Shown: one piece after another, positions 49,961-57,796 of the stretch
Layout: every line of letters starts with the position of its first letter
How positions within the stretch are numbered: the first letter of the stretch is position 1
Origin: CBDCBA01 sp965214125
GTDB taxonomy: Bacteria; Planctomycetota; Phycisphaerae; Tepidisphaerales; Tepidisphaeraceae
Direction: 5' to 3'
Assembly: GCA_965214125.1 (NCBI GenBank)
Contig: CBDCBA010000024.1
Span: 372,001-436,000 of the forward strand
DNA length: 64,000 nt
The notes under the pieces: generated by a model
Databases searched by the model: none
What the model saw: the letters and a program-made list of their open reading frames with translations, nothing else
Told to the model about the DNA's origin: nothing
Made by a program: the position numbers and the translations under genes

Positions 49961-50015
49961 GTAGGGTGGGCACGGCCCACCATTCGGAGCCGGAGGTGGG
50001 CCGTGCCCACCCTAC
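49961..50015. repeat. REP-like inverted pair (GTAGGGTGGGCACGGCCCACC)
   Basis: The arms at 49961-49981 and 49995-50015 are perfect 21-base inverted copies around a 13-base spacer. Both outer ends read GTAG. Same length (55 bp) as the copy at 54436-54490. Confidence 0.9.
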
Positions 50016-50077
50016 ATCCACACGGCCGCCGCAGTCGCCCGTAGGCAGAACCGGGGCGTGGCCGTACGGTCGCGGTC

Positions 50078-51067
50078 ATGCAACACACCACGCTCGGCCG
50101 CACGGGCCTGAAGGTCAGCAAGCTCTGCCTCGGCACGATGAACTTCGGCCCGCAGACGAGCGAAAGCGACTCGTTCGCCATCATGGACAAGGCGCTCGAG
50201 CTCGACATCAACTTCTTCGACACCGCCGACGTCTACGGCTGGAAGAAGGGCGAGGGTGTGACCGAGAAAATTGTCGGCAACTGGTTCGCCCAGAACGCCG
50301 CCAAGCGCGAGCAGGTCGTGATCGCCACGAAGGTCTTCGGCGACATGGACAACGACGCCCTGCCCGACCGCAACCTCAAGCGCGGCCTGAGCGCGCGCAA
50401 GATCGTCCGCTCGTGCGAGAACTCGCTCAAACGGCTGCAAACCGACTGGATCGACCTCTACCAGATGCACCACATCGCCCGCGAGATGCCGTGGGACGAG
50501 TGCTGGCAGGCGTTCGAGACCCTGATCAAGCAGGGCAAGATCCTTTACGCCGGCAGCAGCAACTTCGCCGGCTGGCACATTGCCAGCGCCAACGAGAACG
50601 CCAAGCGGCTGGGCATGCTGGGGCTCGTGAGCGAGCAGTCGAAGTACTCGCTGCTGGACCGGGCGATCGAGACGGACGTGCTGCCCGCCTGCGAGCATTA
50701 CGGCGTGGGCGTGATCCCGTGGTCGCCCCTGGCCGGCGGAATGCTCGGCGGCGTGCTCAAGAAGGAGGCTAAGCAGGGCCGCCGCTCCGGCGAGGAGGCG
50801 CAGAAGCGCGTCGACAAGCTCCGCCCGCAACTTGAGAAGTGGGAATCCTTCTGCGACGACCTCGGCGAGGAGCCGGCCGACGTCGCCATCGCCTGGATGC
50901 TGCACGACAATCGCATCACCGCCCCGATCATCGGCCCGCGGACGATGGACCAGCTCACCGGCATCTGCCGCGCCGTCGACATCACGCTGGGCGACGAGCA
51001 GATGAAGCAGCTCGACACGGTCTTCCCCGGCCCCGGCGGCCCCGCCCCCGAAGCCTACGCCTGGTAG
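50078..51067 (+). CDS. Aldo/keto reductase
   Basis: 329 aa, standard. N-terminal MQHTTLGRTGLKVSKLCLG. The catalytic tetrad is present: Asp in FFDTADVYG, Tyr in the same block, Lys in VVIATKVFG, and His in DLYQMHHI. NADPH-binding blocks GSSNFAGWHI and WSPLAGGMLGG follow. It resembles the YajO/Tas-like branch of soluble NADPH-dependent reductases; the carbonyl substrate is unknown. Flanked by two palindromic elements, so probably single-gene. Confidence 0.92.
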   Translation: MQHTTLGRTGLKVSKLCLGTMNFGPQTSESDSFAIMDKALELDINFFDTADVYGWKKGEGVTEKIVGNWFAQNAAKREQVVIATKVFGDMDNDALPDRNLKRGLSARKIVRSCENSLKRLQTDWIDLYQMHHIAREMPWDECWQAFETLIKQGKILYAGSSNFAGWHIASANENAKRLGMLGLVSEQSKYSLLDRAIETDVLPACEHYGVGVIPWSPLAGGMLGGVLKKEAKQGRRSGEEAQKRVDKLRPQLEKWESFCDDLGEEPADVAIAWMLHDNRITAPIIGPRTMDQLTGICRAVDITLGDEQMKQLDTVFPGPGGPAPEAYAW

Positions 51068-51087
51068 CACTCTTCAAAAACGCTCCG

Positions 51088-51115
51088 GTAGCTGCGGGTC
51101 CGTGACCCGCAGTCT
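51088..51115. repeat. Single REP-like hairpin (GTAG + CTGCGGGTC type)
   Basis: GTAG is followed by the hairpin CTGCGGGTC, CGT, GACCCGCAG. It is an inverted near-identical copy of 20721-20748, about 30 kb away. It lies 21 bp after the aldo/keto reductase stop. Confidence 0.82.
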
Positions 51116-51166
51116 GATCTGACTTGCGAGCTTCGCGCACCCCGCCCCCCTGTTATCGTCAGCCCC

Positions 51167-52222
51167 ATGCCCAACGCCTTGCAATCGCTCATCGACACCG
51201 GCACCAAACTCTGGCTCGATAGCGTCGATCCCGATGAAGTTACCAAGAACATCGACCGCGGCGTGACCGGCGCCACCAGCAACCCGGCCATCATCAGCGC
51301 CCTGATGAAGAGCGGCCGCTTCGATGACACGATGAAGCCGATGCTCGAGGACACCACCGACACCTCGGCGGCGTGGATGATGTGCGACTACCTCGTGAGC
51401 AAGGCGCAGGAGCAATTTCAGCCCGTGTGGGAGCGCACCGAGTGCAATGACGGCTGGGTCAGCTTCGAGCTCGACCCGCTCATCGAGGACCCCGACGCGA
51501 ACATGCCGCACGACGAGCGCGTGCAGCGTTACATCAGCCTCGGGCGGTACTGGAGCAGCGGGTACACGAACCGGATGATCAAGGTGCCCGCCACCCCGGC
51601 GGGCATCGAGGCGCTGGAAACGCTCGCGGCGGAGGGAATCACGCTGAACGTGACGCTCATTTTCACCGACCGCCAATACAAGGCCGCCCGCGACGCGGTG
51701 TGGAAAGGCGCCCAGCGTCGCAAAAACGGGCTTGATCGGTTCAAGAGTGTCTACTCCATCTTCATCAGTCGCGTCGACGTGTACACGGAAAAGAAGGTGC
51801 CCGAGTTGAGCGACAACGCCCAGGGCATGATGGGCCTCGTCAACGCGAAGCGGCTCTACCTCGACAACGAGGAGTTCTGGGGCTCGAAGAACCTGAAACT
51901 TCAGCAGGAAATTATCTTCGCCAGCACCGGCAAGAAGCTCGATTGGCAGGACGAGGACTACTACCCCAAGCACGTCGCCGGCGGCGGGATTCAGACGAAC
52001 CCGCCCGAAACGAACGACGCGATTGCCGATTCTTCGGCCAGTTTCAGCAAAACGGTCGGCACGCTGCCGGACGACGCGGTGCTGAAGGAGCTGGACGACA
52101 AGGTCGATCTCCAGGCGATGGAGGACTTCCTGATGGAGGAGGGCATCGCCAAGTTCGCCAAGCCACAGCAGGCGCTGCTGGACGCCGTCCGCGAGAAGCG
52201 TGCGTCGCTCGACAAGGGTTGA
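51167..52222 (+). CDS. tal: Transaldolase
   Basis: 351 aa. The Schiff-base lysine lies in the block MIKVPATPAG (Lys139), and TGATSNPAII near the N-terminus and LIFTDRQYKAA are typical of the TalB/TalA branch used in the pentose-phosphate pathway. It transfers a dihydroxyacetone unit between sugar phosphates. It is longer than small TalC-type enzymes and of normal size for the larger classes. Appears to be a single-gene unit after a palindromic element. Confidence 0.92.
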   Translation: MPNALQSLIDTGTKLWLDSVDPDEVTKNIDRGVTGATSNPAIISALMKSGRFDDTMKPMLEDTTDTSAAWMMCDYLVSKAQEQFQPVWERTECNDGWVSFELDPLIEDPDANMPHDERVQRYISLGRYWSSGYTNRMIKVPATPAGIEALETLAAEGITLNVTLIFTDRQYKAARDAVWKGAQRRKNGLDRFKSVYSIFISRVDVYTEKKVPELSDNAQGMMGLVNAKRLYLDNEEFWGSKNLKLQQEIIFASTGKKLDWQDEDYYPKHVAGGGIQTNPPETNDAIADSSASFSKTVGTLPDDAVLKELDDKVDLQAMEDFLMEEGIAKFAKPQQALLDAVREKRASLDKG

Positions 52223-52325
52223 ATTGCCCCAGCACCTTGGCGCCGGTGCGGGGCCGCAGTTGACAGGTGCGCTGCACTTGCTAGTTTCGCGGCCGCGCCG
52301 ATGGTCGGCGCGAAGGGACGCGGAC

Positions 52326-53177
52326 ATGGTGAGACTCATTCTGGCGGCGATGACTAGCGTGCTCCTCGTAGCGGGAGGCGTTCGCGCGGCGGACGTTGTG
52401 TTCGACCCGATCTATCAGGGCTTCGAGACGGACACGGCCCCCTTCAGCGATTTTAATGGCAGCTTCGGCGTCATCGAACGCGTGGGAACAGGGACGGGCG
52501 GCGTCACGTCGCGTACCGGCGATTTTCACTTGAAGATCGCGAACGCCGGAAACTCCACAACCGGCCCGTTCGCATCCTTCGGCACCCGAAAGAACCAGTG
52601 GCCCGGCGAGTTCCGGATGCAGGCGGCGTTCTACCTCGATCCGACGGTGAACAACAACTGGGGCTTTGACCTCGAGACGACCCTCAAGGCGAACAGTGGC
52701 AGCCGGTCGTTCTACTTCAACGTGCGCAAGGACAGCTCGACCGCCATTCCGACCGGCCTCTACGTCCGGGCCTCGCGGAGCGCGATCGGCGGCAGCACCA
52801 GCGACTACTCGTTCGGGGCCGGGGATCTGCCGAACCTTTACAACGTGACCACGGCCGGCTGGTACCTGTTCGAGCAGCGCTTTTACGAGCAGACCGCCAC
52901 CGGTGACCTCGCAGCCGAGGTGAGCATCTACGACGCCTCCGACAGCCGAGTCTTTCGGACCGACTTCTTCGACATCGGCCGTTCGGTTGAAACTGACGTG
53001 AAGGGACCGAGTTCGCTGCAATTCAAAAATCTGGTTTCGGGGAACGGGCTGGCGTTCGACGACTTCGCCCTGGAGCAGGGGCCATTCGCATCCGCCGCCG
53101 TGCCGACACCCGGCGCGGCCTTGGGCGGGCTGGCGTTGCTGGCGGTCGCCTCGCTTCGGCGCGCGCGGATGCGGTAG
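52326..53177 (+). CDS. Secreted protein with PEP-CTERM-like sorting tail
   Basis: 283 aa from ATG 52326. A signal peptide (LILAAMTSVLLVAGGVRAAD) is followed by a beta-rich domain with many Ser/Thr/Gly (FETDTAPFSDFNGSFGVI, ... SFYFNVRKDSS), like a concanavalin-type sandwich. The C-terminus has a Pro-containing motif, a hydrophobic segment and an Arg-rich end (VPTPGAALGGLALL followed by LRRARMR). This three-part tail resembles PEP-CTERM sorting signals handled by exosortase, as seen in Phycisphaerae. No exosortase gene is in the window. Confidence 0.8.
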   Translation: MVRLILAAMTSVLLVAGGVRAADVVFDPIYQGFETDTAPFSDFNGSFGVIERVGTGTGGVTSRTGDFHLKIANAGNSTTGPFASFGTRKNQWPGEFRMQAAFYLDPTVNNNWGFDLETTLKANSGSRSFYFNVRKDSSTAIPTGLYVRASRSAIGGSTSDYSFGAGDLPNLYNVTTAGWYLFEQRFYEQTATGDLAAEVSIYDASDSRVFRTDFFDIGRSVETDVKGPSSLQFKNLVSGNGLAFDDFALEQGPFASAAVPTPGAALGGLALLAVASLRRARMR

Positions 53178-53219
53178 TCGGGCGCGGTAGCGTGGCGGCA
53201 ACGCTCCTACTGTGGCGGC

Positions 53220-54374
53220 ATGCTGTGGTTTTGGGCCGGGTTCCTCCTGTTCGTCATCGCGATGCTCGCCCTCGATTTGGGCGTGTTTCACCGCAAGGCC
53301 CACGCGGTGAGCGTGCGCGAGGCGTTGATCTGGTCCGCCGTCTGGATCGGGCTGTCGCTCGCGTTCTGCGCGGTGATCTACCCGATGTACGCCTACCACT
53401 GGAGCGGCGCCGGGCTCTACCCGACCGGCAGTGATAAGGACCTCAGTCCGCTCTACCCCGACACCGGCTGGGAGGCGGTCATTGCCTACTTCACCGGTTA
53501 CGTGACCGAGAAGAGCCTGAGCGTCGACAACGTCTTCGTCATCGCCCTGGTGTTCGCGGCATTCAAGATTCCCGACAAGTACCAGCACCGCGTGCTCTTC
53601 TGGGGCATCCTCGGAGCGGTGGTGCTGCGGGGCATCTTCATCGTCGTCGGGGCGGAGCTGCTCGAGCGGTTCACGTGGATCATCTACATTTTCGGGGCGT
53701 TCCTGGTCATCACGGCGATCCGCCTGCTGATGGCCGGGCACGAGGAGGACCCGAAGGAAGGGTTCATCGTGCGGATGGCCTACAAGTACCTGCCGGTCAC
53801 GAACACCCTGCACGGGCAGCAGTTCGTGATTCGCCGCAGCGAGCTGGCCGCGGGCGAGACGCTGCACGAGGCGGGCGAGCCTGAGCACGCCGAGGACGCC
53901 CCGATTCCCCCCGACGCGCCCCCCGCCGACGCCGGCACCACCGCGTCGGCGGCATCGGTCGCGAAGAAGGCGGGTTGGGTGCTCACGCCGCTGGGACTCG
54001 CATTGATCGTGGTCGAGTTCACCGACCTGATCTTCGCCGTCGACTCGATCCCAGCGATCTTCGGCATCACGCAGGACGCGTTTATCGTTTTCACGAGCAA
54101 CATCTTCGCGATCCTCGGCCTGCGGGCGCTCTACTTTGCGCTGGCGGGAATCATCCGCAAGTTCCGCTACCTCCAGCCGGCGCTGGCATTCATCCTGGGG
54201 TTCATCGGCGTGAAGATGTTGCTCGCGCACTGGCTGCACGGCAACGAGGCGATCGCCCACTGGCTGCCGTGGATCACGCTGAGCGTGATCTTCCTGGCGC
54301 TGACTGCGGGCGTCGCGGCCTCGCTGCTGCTGCCCGAGCCGGAGCCCGATCCCGACGAGCCCACGGCGGCGTAG
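53220..54374 (+). CDS. TerC family integral membrane protein
   Basis: 384 aa. Nine or so membrane segments with the TerC acidic motifs VTEKSLSVDNVFVIAL and VVEFTDLIFAVDSIPAIFGI, both holding metal-coordinating Asp/Glu. A hydrophilic loop (about 210-255), Glu/Asp/Ala-rich, separates the two halves. Related proteins export Mn2+ and load exported metalloenzymes; in tellurite operons they give resistance, but no ter genes are near. The ATG at 53220 is 42 bp after the previous stop. Confidence 0.92.
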   Translation: MLWFWAGFLLFVIAMLALDLGVFHRKAHAVSVREALIWSAVWIGLSLAFCAVIYPMYAYHWSGAGLYPTGSDKDLSPLYPDTGWEAVIAYFTGYVTEKSLSVDNVFVIALVFAAFKIPDKYQHRVLFWGILGAVVLRGIFIVVGAELLERFTWIIYIFGAFLVITAIRLLMAGHEEDPKEGFIVRMAYKYLPVTNTLHGQQFVIRRSELAAGETLHEAGEPEHAEDAPIPPDAPPADAGTTASAASVAKKAGWVLTPLGLALIVVEFTDLIFAVDSIPAIFGITQDAFIVFTSNIFAILGLRALYFALAGIIRKFRYLQPALAFILGFIGVKMLLAHWLHGNEAIAHWLPWITLSVIFLALTAGVAASLLLPEPEPDPDEPTAA

Positions 54375-54435
54375 GCGGCTTCACTTGCTGCCCAGGGGCA
54401 ATTGGAGCGGTTGAACTGCAACCGTGGCGTCTGCT

Positions 54436-54490
54436 GTAGGGTGGGCATGGCCCACCTCCGGATCCGGATGGTGGGCCGTGCCCACCCTAC
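54436..54490. repeat. REP-like inverted pair (GTAGGGTGGGCATGGCCC type)
   Basis: The arms at 54436-54456 and 54470-54490 match at 20 of 21 positions in inverted orientation, with GTAG at both outer ends. It lies between the convergent terC and kinase genes and is a near copy of 49961-50015. Confidence 0.88.
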
Positions 54491-54537
54491 AACAGAGGCC
54501 GACGCTAAGAGGTAAGTTCAGCCGCTCTAGCCGCGAA

Positions 54538-57500
54538 CTATTCGTCGTCGCGGCGTAGGAAGAAGATCGTGCCGGCCCAGAGGGCGGCGGCGGTGGCGAT
54601 GGGGATCCAGCCGAGCTCGGGCGGCAGGTTGAGCACGTCGAACCACAGCACCGTGCCCGCCAGCGACACGCCCGCGGCGGCCAGTGACAGCACACCCAGC
54701 GCCCGGCCGTAGAAGAAGCTGCTCAGCCCCAACAGCAGACCCGCGATGCCCGTCCGCCAGCCGCTGACCCAACGCGTCAGGCTCGTCGGCACACCGGAAA
54801 TCTCGACGCTCCGGCCCCGCCCGGCGTACCACCCGCCGCCCGCCAGATCGATCCGCCCGCGGTTGCCGGCGGCGCGGTCGATCTCGGCCTGAAGGTCCGC
54901 GTCCTCCGCCTCGGCCCCGATTGACCCGGCGGCGGCGTCGGTGCGGTTGCGGCGATCCTCCAAATCGTCCATCACGGCCGAGCCCGCGTCGGCGACCTCG
55001 CCCACGAGAATCTCCTGCTGGTTCTGGTTGAACCACAACGCGAAGCACGCCAGCAGCACCGCCGCCACCACAAACCGCGGCGCCTGGCCGAGCACCAAAT
55101 CCCAGACGCTGCCGTAGCGCCGCTTGAAGTAACTCTCGTGGATGCGCTCGAAGCCCTCCTCGGTGTACTTGACCTTACGCCGTTTGATCTTGCGGCCGCG
55201 CTCGTCGCTCAGGTCCTCGTCCTCGCGTTCGTCAAGTTCCTCGCGGACGACGTCGCGCAGCTCCTCGCGCAGCTCACGGCGGATGTCGTCGCGGATCATC
55301 GTGGCCTTGCCGACCTCGCGCATCGCCTGGTTCTGCGCCTGCCGTTGGGCGACCTCGCGTTTGACGCCCTTGGAAACCAGCTCGTTCTCCGCGAGTGCTT
55401 GGATCAGTTGGCGATCGCGTTTCAGGCGGCGGTGCTCGAGGCGGTCCTCGATCCAGCGCAGCACCGGCTCGCGCCATGCACCGTCCTTGGGCAGATGCCG
55501 GCCGCGGTCGTCGATGCCGAAGATGCGGCGGGCATCGAGCTTCTCCTTGAAACCGAAAAGGGATTCGTAGAACCCCTCCCACCCGTCGCCCGCGGCCTCG
55601 GCGACGGCCATCTTGACCGCGTGCTCGTCGGCGCCGGCGGCGCGCATGTCGCGGACGACGCGCTGCGCCTGGGCGACCATCGGCTCGCGGTCGTCGCGCA
55701 CGCCCTTGTCGACCACGTTCGCGTACGCCCACCCCGCCAGCGCCGCAAAGGTTGCCGCGCCCGCCCACCAGGGGGCCCAGCCGAGGTTCCAGACGACCCA
55801 GCCGACCAGCAGCAGCCCGCCGAGCATCAGGGCCCACTCCGTCAGCGACGCCCCGAGCACGTACTCGCGGAACTTGGCAAAGAGCGCGTCGCGCCGCGCC
55901 AGGCCGACGAGGACGAAGCCGAAGGCGAATGTCAGCACGCCGAAGCCGATCACGCCGCCGCTGGCGCCGAAGCCGGTTTGGCCCCCGCCGCTGCCCCAGA
56001 AGACGGCGATCGCGCCCAGCAGCACGGCGACGGCAAAGCCGATGATGACCGGTGTGCGCAGCTTGGCCCAGCCGCTTTTCTTGAATTCGGTTGCGGCCCA
56101 CTGAAGCTTCTTCTGCTGCTCCTCGCCCGCCTCCAGTTGCGCGTCGTGCTTGTCGCGCAGGTAGGCCTCCAGATCCTCAACGACCTCGGCCATGTGGGCG
56201 TGCCGGTCGGCGGGCGCCTTGGCCATCATCTTCCGCAGAATCTCCTTGAGCGACCGGCTGAGCTGCGGGGCGTTCTCCTCCGTCTCAGGGTCGGGAAACT
56301 TCAGCGGCTTGAACCGGTGCGCGTCGAGCAACTCCTGCAACGTCCGCCCGGAAAACGGCGGCTTGCCGACCACGAGGTGGTAGAGCGTGGCCCCCAGGCT
56401 GTAGATGTCGGCCCGGCCGTCGGTGCTCTTGGCATCGCTGGCCTGCTCCGGCGGAAGGTAGGCCGGCGTGCCCATCATCGCGCCGTGCTGGGTGATCTGC
56501 GCGCTCGCGGCGCTGCTGACGCTGTCGGGGTCGATCGTGCCGGTGAGGCCCTTGGTCGTCTCGCCAATCGTGCCGCCCCCAGGCGCGGCAGTCTCGGCGT
56601 CAGGATCGGTACTCGGCGCGGCCGCCAGGTCGCTCTCACTGATCTGCTTGACGAGTCCGAGGTCGGCGACCTTCACGATGCCCAGGCGGTTGAGCATCAG
56701 GTTGTCGGGCTTGACGTCGCGGTGGATCAGCCCGTGCTCGTGCGCGAACGCCAGGCCGCGCGCGGCCTGCAAGATGTGGCCGACGGCCTCCCGCGGGTCC
56801 ATGCGTTTGTCGGGCAGTTCGGCGAGCTTGTTCTGCAGCGAGCCGCCGTCGACGAACTCCATCGAGAAGTAGTGCGTCTCGCCCCCCTTGCCGCCCGACA
56901 ACCCGGCTGCCTTGCCGCTGCCGGGGGCCACCTTCTCGCGGCCGAAGTCGTAAATCTGGACGACATTGTGGTGTACGAGCTGCCCGGCCGCGTACGCCTC
57001 ACGCATGAAGCGGCCGATGAGGGCGGGGGCGTTGCTGAGCTTGGGGCTCAGGACCTTGAGCGCGACGTTGCGGTCGAGCGTGGTCTGCTTGGCAAGGTAG
57101 ACCGCGCCCATGCCCCCCTCGCCGAGCTTTTTGAGCAGTTCGTAGATGCCGAGCTTGTCGCCGGCGTCGGCGTTGGGGGGCGGCAGCGTGGCGGCCATGC
57201 CGCCGCCGCCCTTCATGGCACCGCTGTAGTCCTGGCGGTCGCCGGTCTTGCCGCGCGAGGCGCCGGTGTTGGCGACGGTGCTGTCGGGCTCGATCGTTTT
57301 CTGCGTGGTCGCCGACGGCGATCGCTTCGGCTTGGCGGGCGTGGCCGAGGGACGCGGCTTTGGCGCGCGGGTCTGGCCGGGGCGGGTCAGCGACTCGTTC
57401 ATGCCCAGCGCCGAAGCGATTTCGGGCGAGATGCTCGAGAACTCGGCGGGCGGCTGGTTCTGCCCACCAAACTCCGCGACGGCCTTGCCGTCGGCGTGGA

Positions 57501-57672
57501 CGCGCACGACGAACTGCTCCTTGCACGTGCGGCAGCGCGCCTTGAACCGCCCAGCCTGCTCCGCCTTTTCTTTCGGCAGGCGGATGCGCGTCTGGCAATG
57601 CGGACACGTGACAACCGGCCCGCCGCCGGACGATGGCGTGACCGATGCGTTGCTCGACGATCCCGTGCTCAA
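54538..57672 (-). CDS. Large transmembrane Ser/Thr protein kinase with N-terminal zinc ribbon
   Basis: 1044 aa from the TTG at 57670-57672, which has GGGAG 7 bp upstream; the frame is open further but without features. Residues 23-50 form a CPHC...CRTC zinc ribbon. The kinase domain (about 185-540) has LGEGGMGAVYLAK, VALKVL (Lys), HRDVKPDNLMLN, VADLGLVKQ (DLG instead of DFG) and GTPAYLPPEQ. After it come two or more membrane segments, a helical Arg/Glu-rich region (about 790-910) and more membrane segments near the C-terminus. It is a Hanks-type kinase, likely sensing at the membrane. It faces the glycoside hydrolase gene divergently. Confidence 0.92.
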   Translation of the reverse strand: MSTGSSSNASVTPSSGGGPVVTCPHCQTRIRLPKEKAEQAGRFKARCRTCKEQFVVRVHADGKAVAEFGGQNQPPAEFSSISPEIASALGMNESLTRPGQTRAPKPRPSATPAKPKRSPSATTQKTIEPDSTVANTGASRGKTGDRQDYSGAMKGGGGMAATLPPPNADAGDKLGIYELLKKLGEGGMGAVYLAKQTTLDRNVALKVLSPKLSNAPALIGRFMREAYAAGQLVHHNVVQIYDFGREKVAPGSGKAAGLSGGKGGETHYFSMEFVDGGSLQNKLAELPDKRMDPREAVGHILQAARGLAFAHEHGLIHRDVKPDNLMLNRLGIVKVADLGLVKQISESDLAAAPSTDPDAETAAPGGGTIGETTKGLTGTIDPDSVSSAASAQITQHGAMMGTPAYLPPEQASDAKSTDGRADIYSLGATLYHLVVGKPPFSGRTLQELLDAHRFKPLKFPDPETEENAPQLSRSLKEILRKMMAKAPADRHAHMAEVVEDLEAYLRDKHDAQLEAGEEQQKKLQWAATEFKKSGWAKLRTPVIIGFAVAVLLGAIAVFWGSGGGQTGFGASGGVIGFGVLTFAFGFVLVGLARRDALFAKFREYVLGASLTEWALMLGGLLLVGWVVWNLGWAPWWAGAATFAALAGWAYANVVDKGVRDDREPMVAQAQRVVRDMRAAGADEHAVKMAVAEAAGDGWEGFYESLFGFKEKLDARRIFGIDDRGRHLPKDGAWREPVLRWIEDRLEHRRLKRDRQLIQALAENELVSKGVKREVAQRQAQNQAMREVGKATMIRDDIRRELREELRDVVREELDEREDEDLSDERGRKIKRRKVKYTEEGFERIHESYFKRRYGSVWDLVLGQAPRFVVAAVLLACFALWFNQNQQEILVGEVADAGSAVMDDLEDRRNRTDAAAGSIGAEAEDADLQAEIDRAAGNRGRIDLAGGGWYAGRGRSVEISGVPTSLTRWVSGWRTGIAGLLLGLSSFFYGRALGVLSLAAAGVSLAGTVLWFDVLNLPPELGWIPIATAAALWAGTIFFLRRDDE

Positions 57673-57796
57673 GGCGCAGCTCCCAACGTGTGGTGAACGG
57701 ACGGCCCCTCCGTCGCGACGGTCAGGGTAAGATCGCGGTTGGGCCGCTGCAAACGGAGTGGCGCCGCCCGATGTCTGCCCGCGCCGAGGACCTTTT

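Noticed and set aside
53178..53219. yybP-ykoY manganese riboswitch before the TerC gene
   Set aside because: Only 42 bp separate the genes and there is no suitable secondary structure; the aptamer needs about 100 nt.
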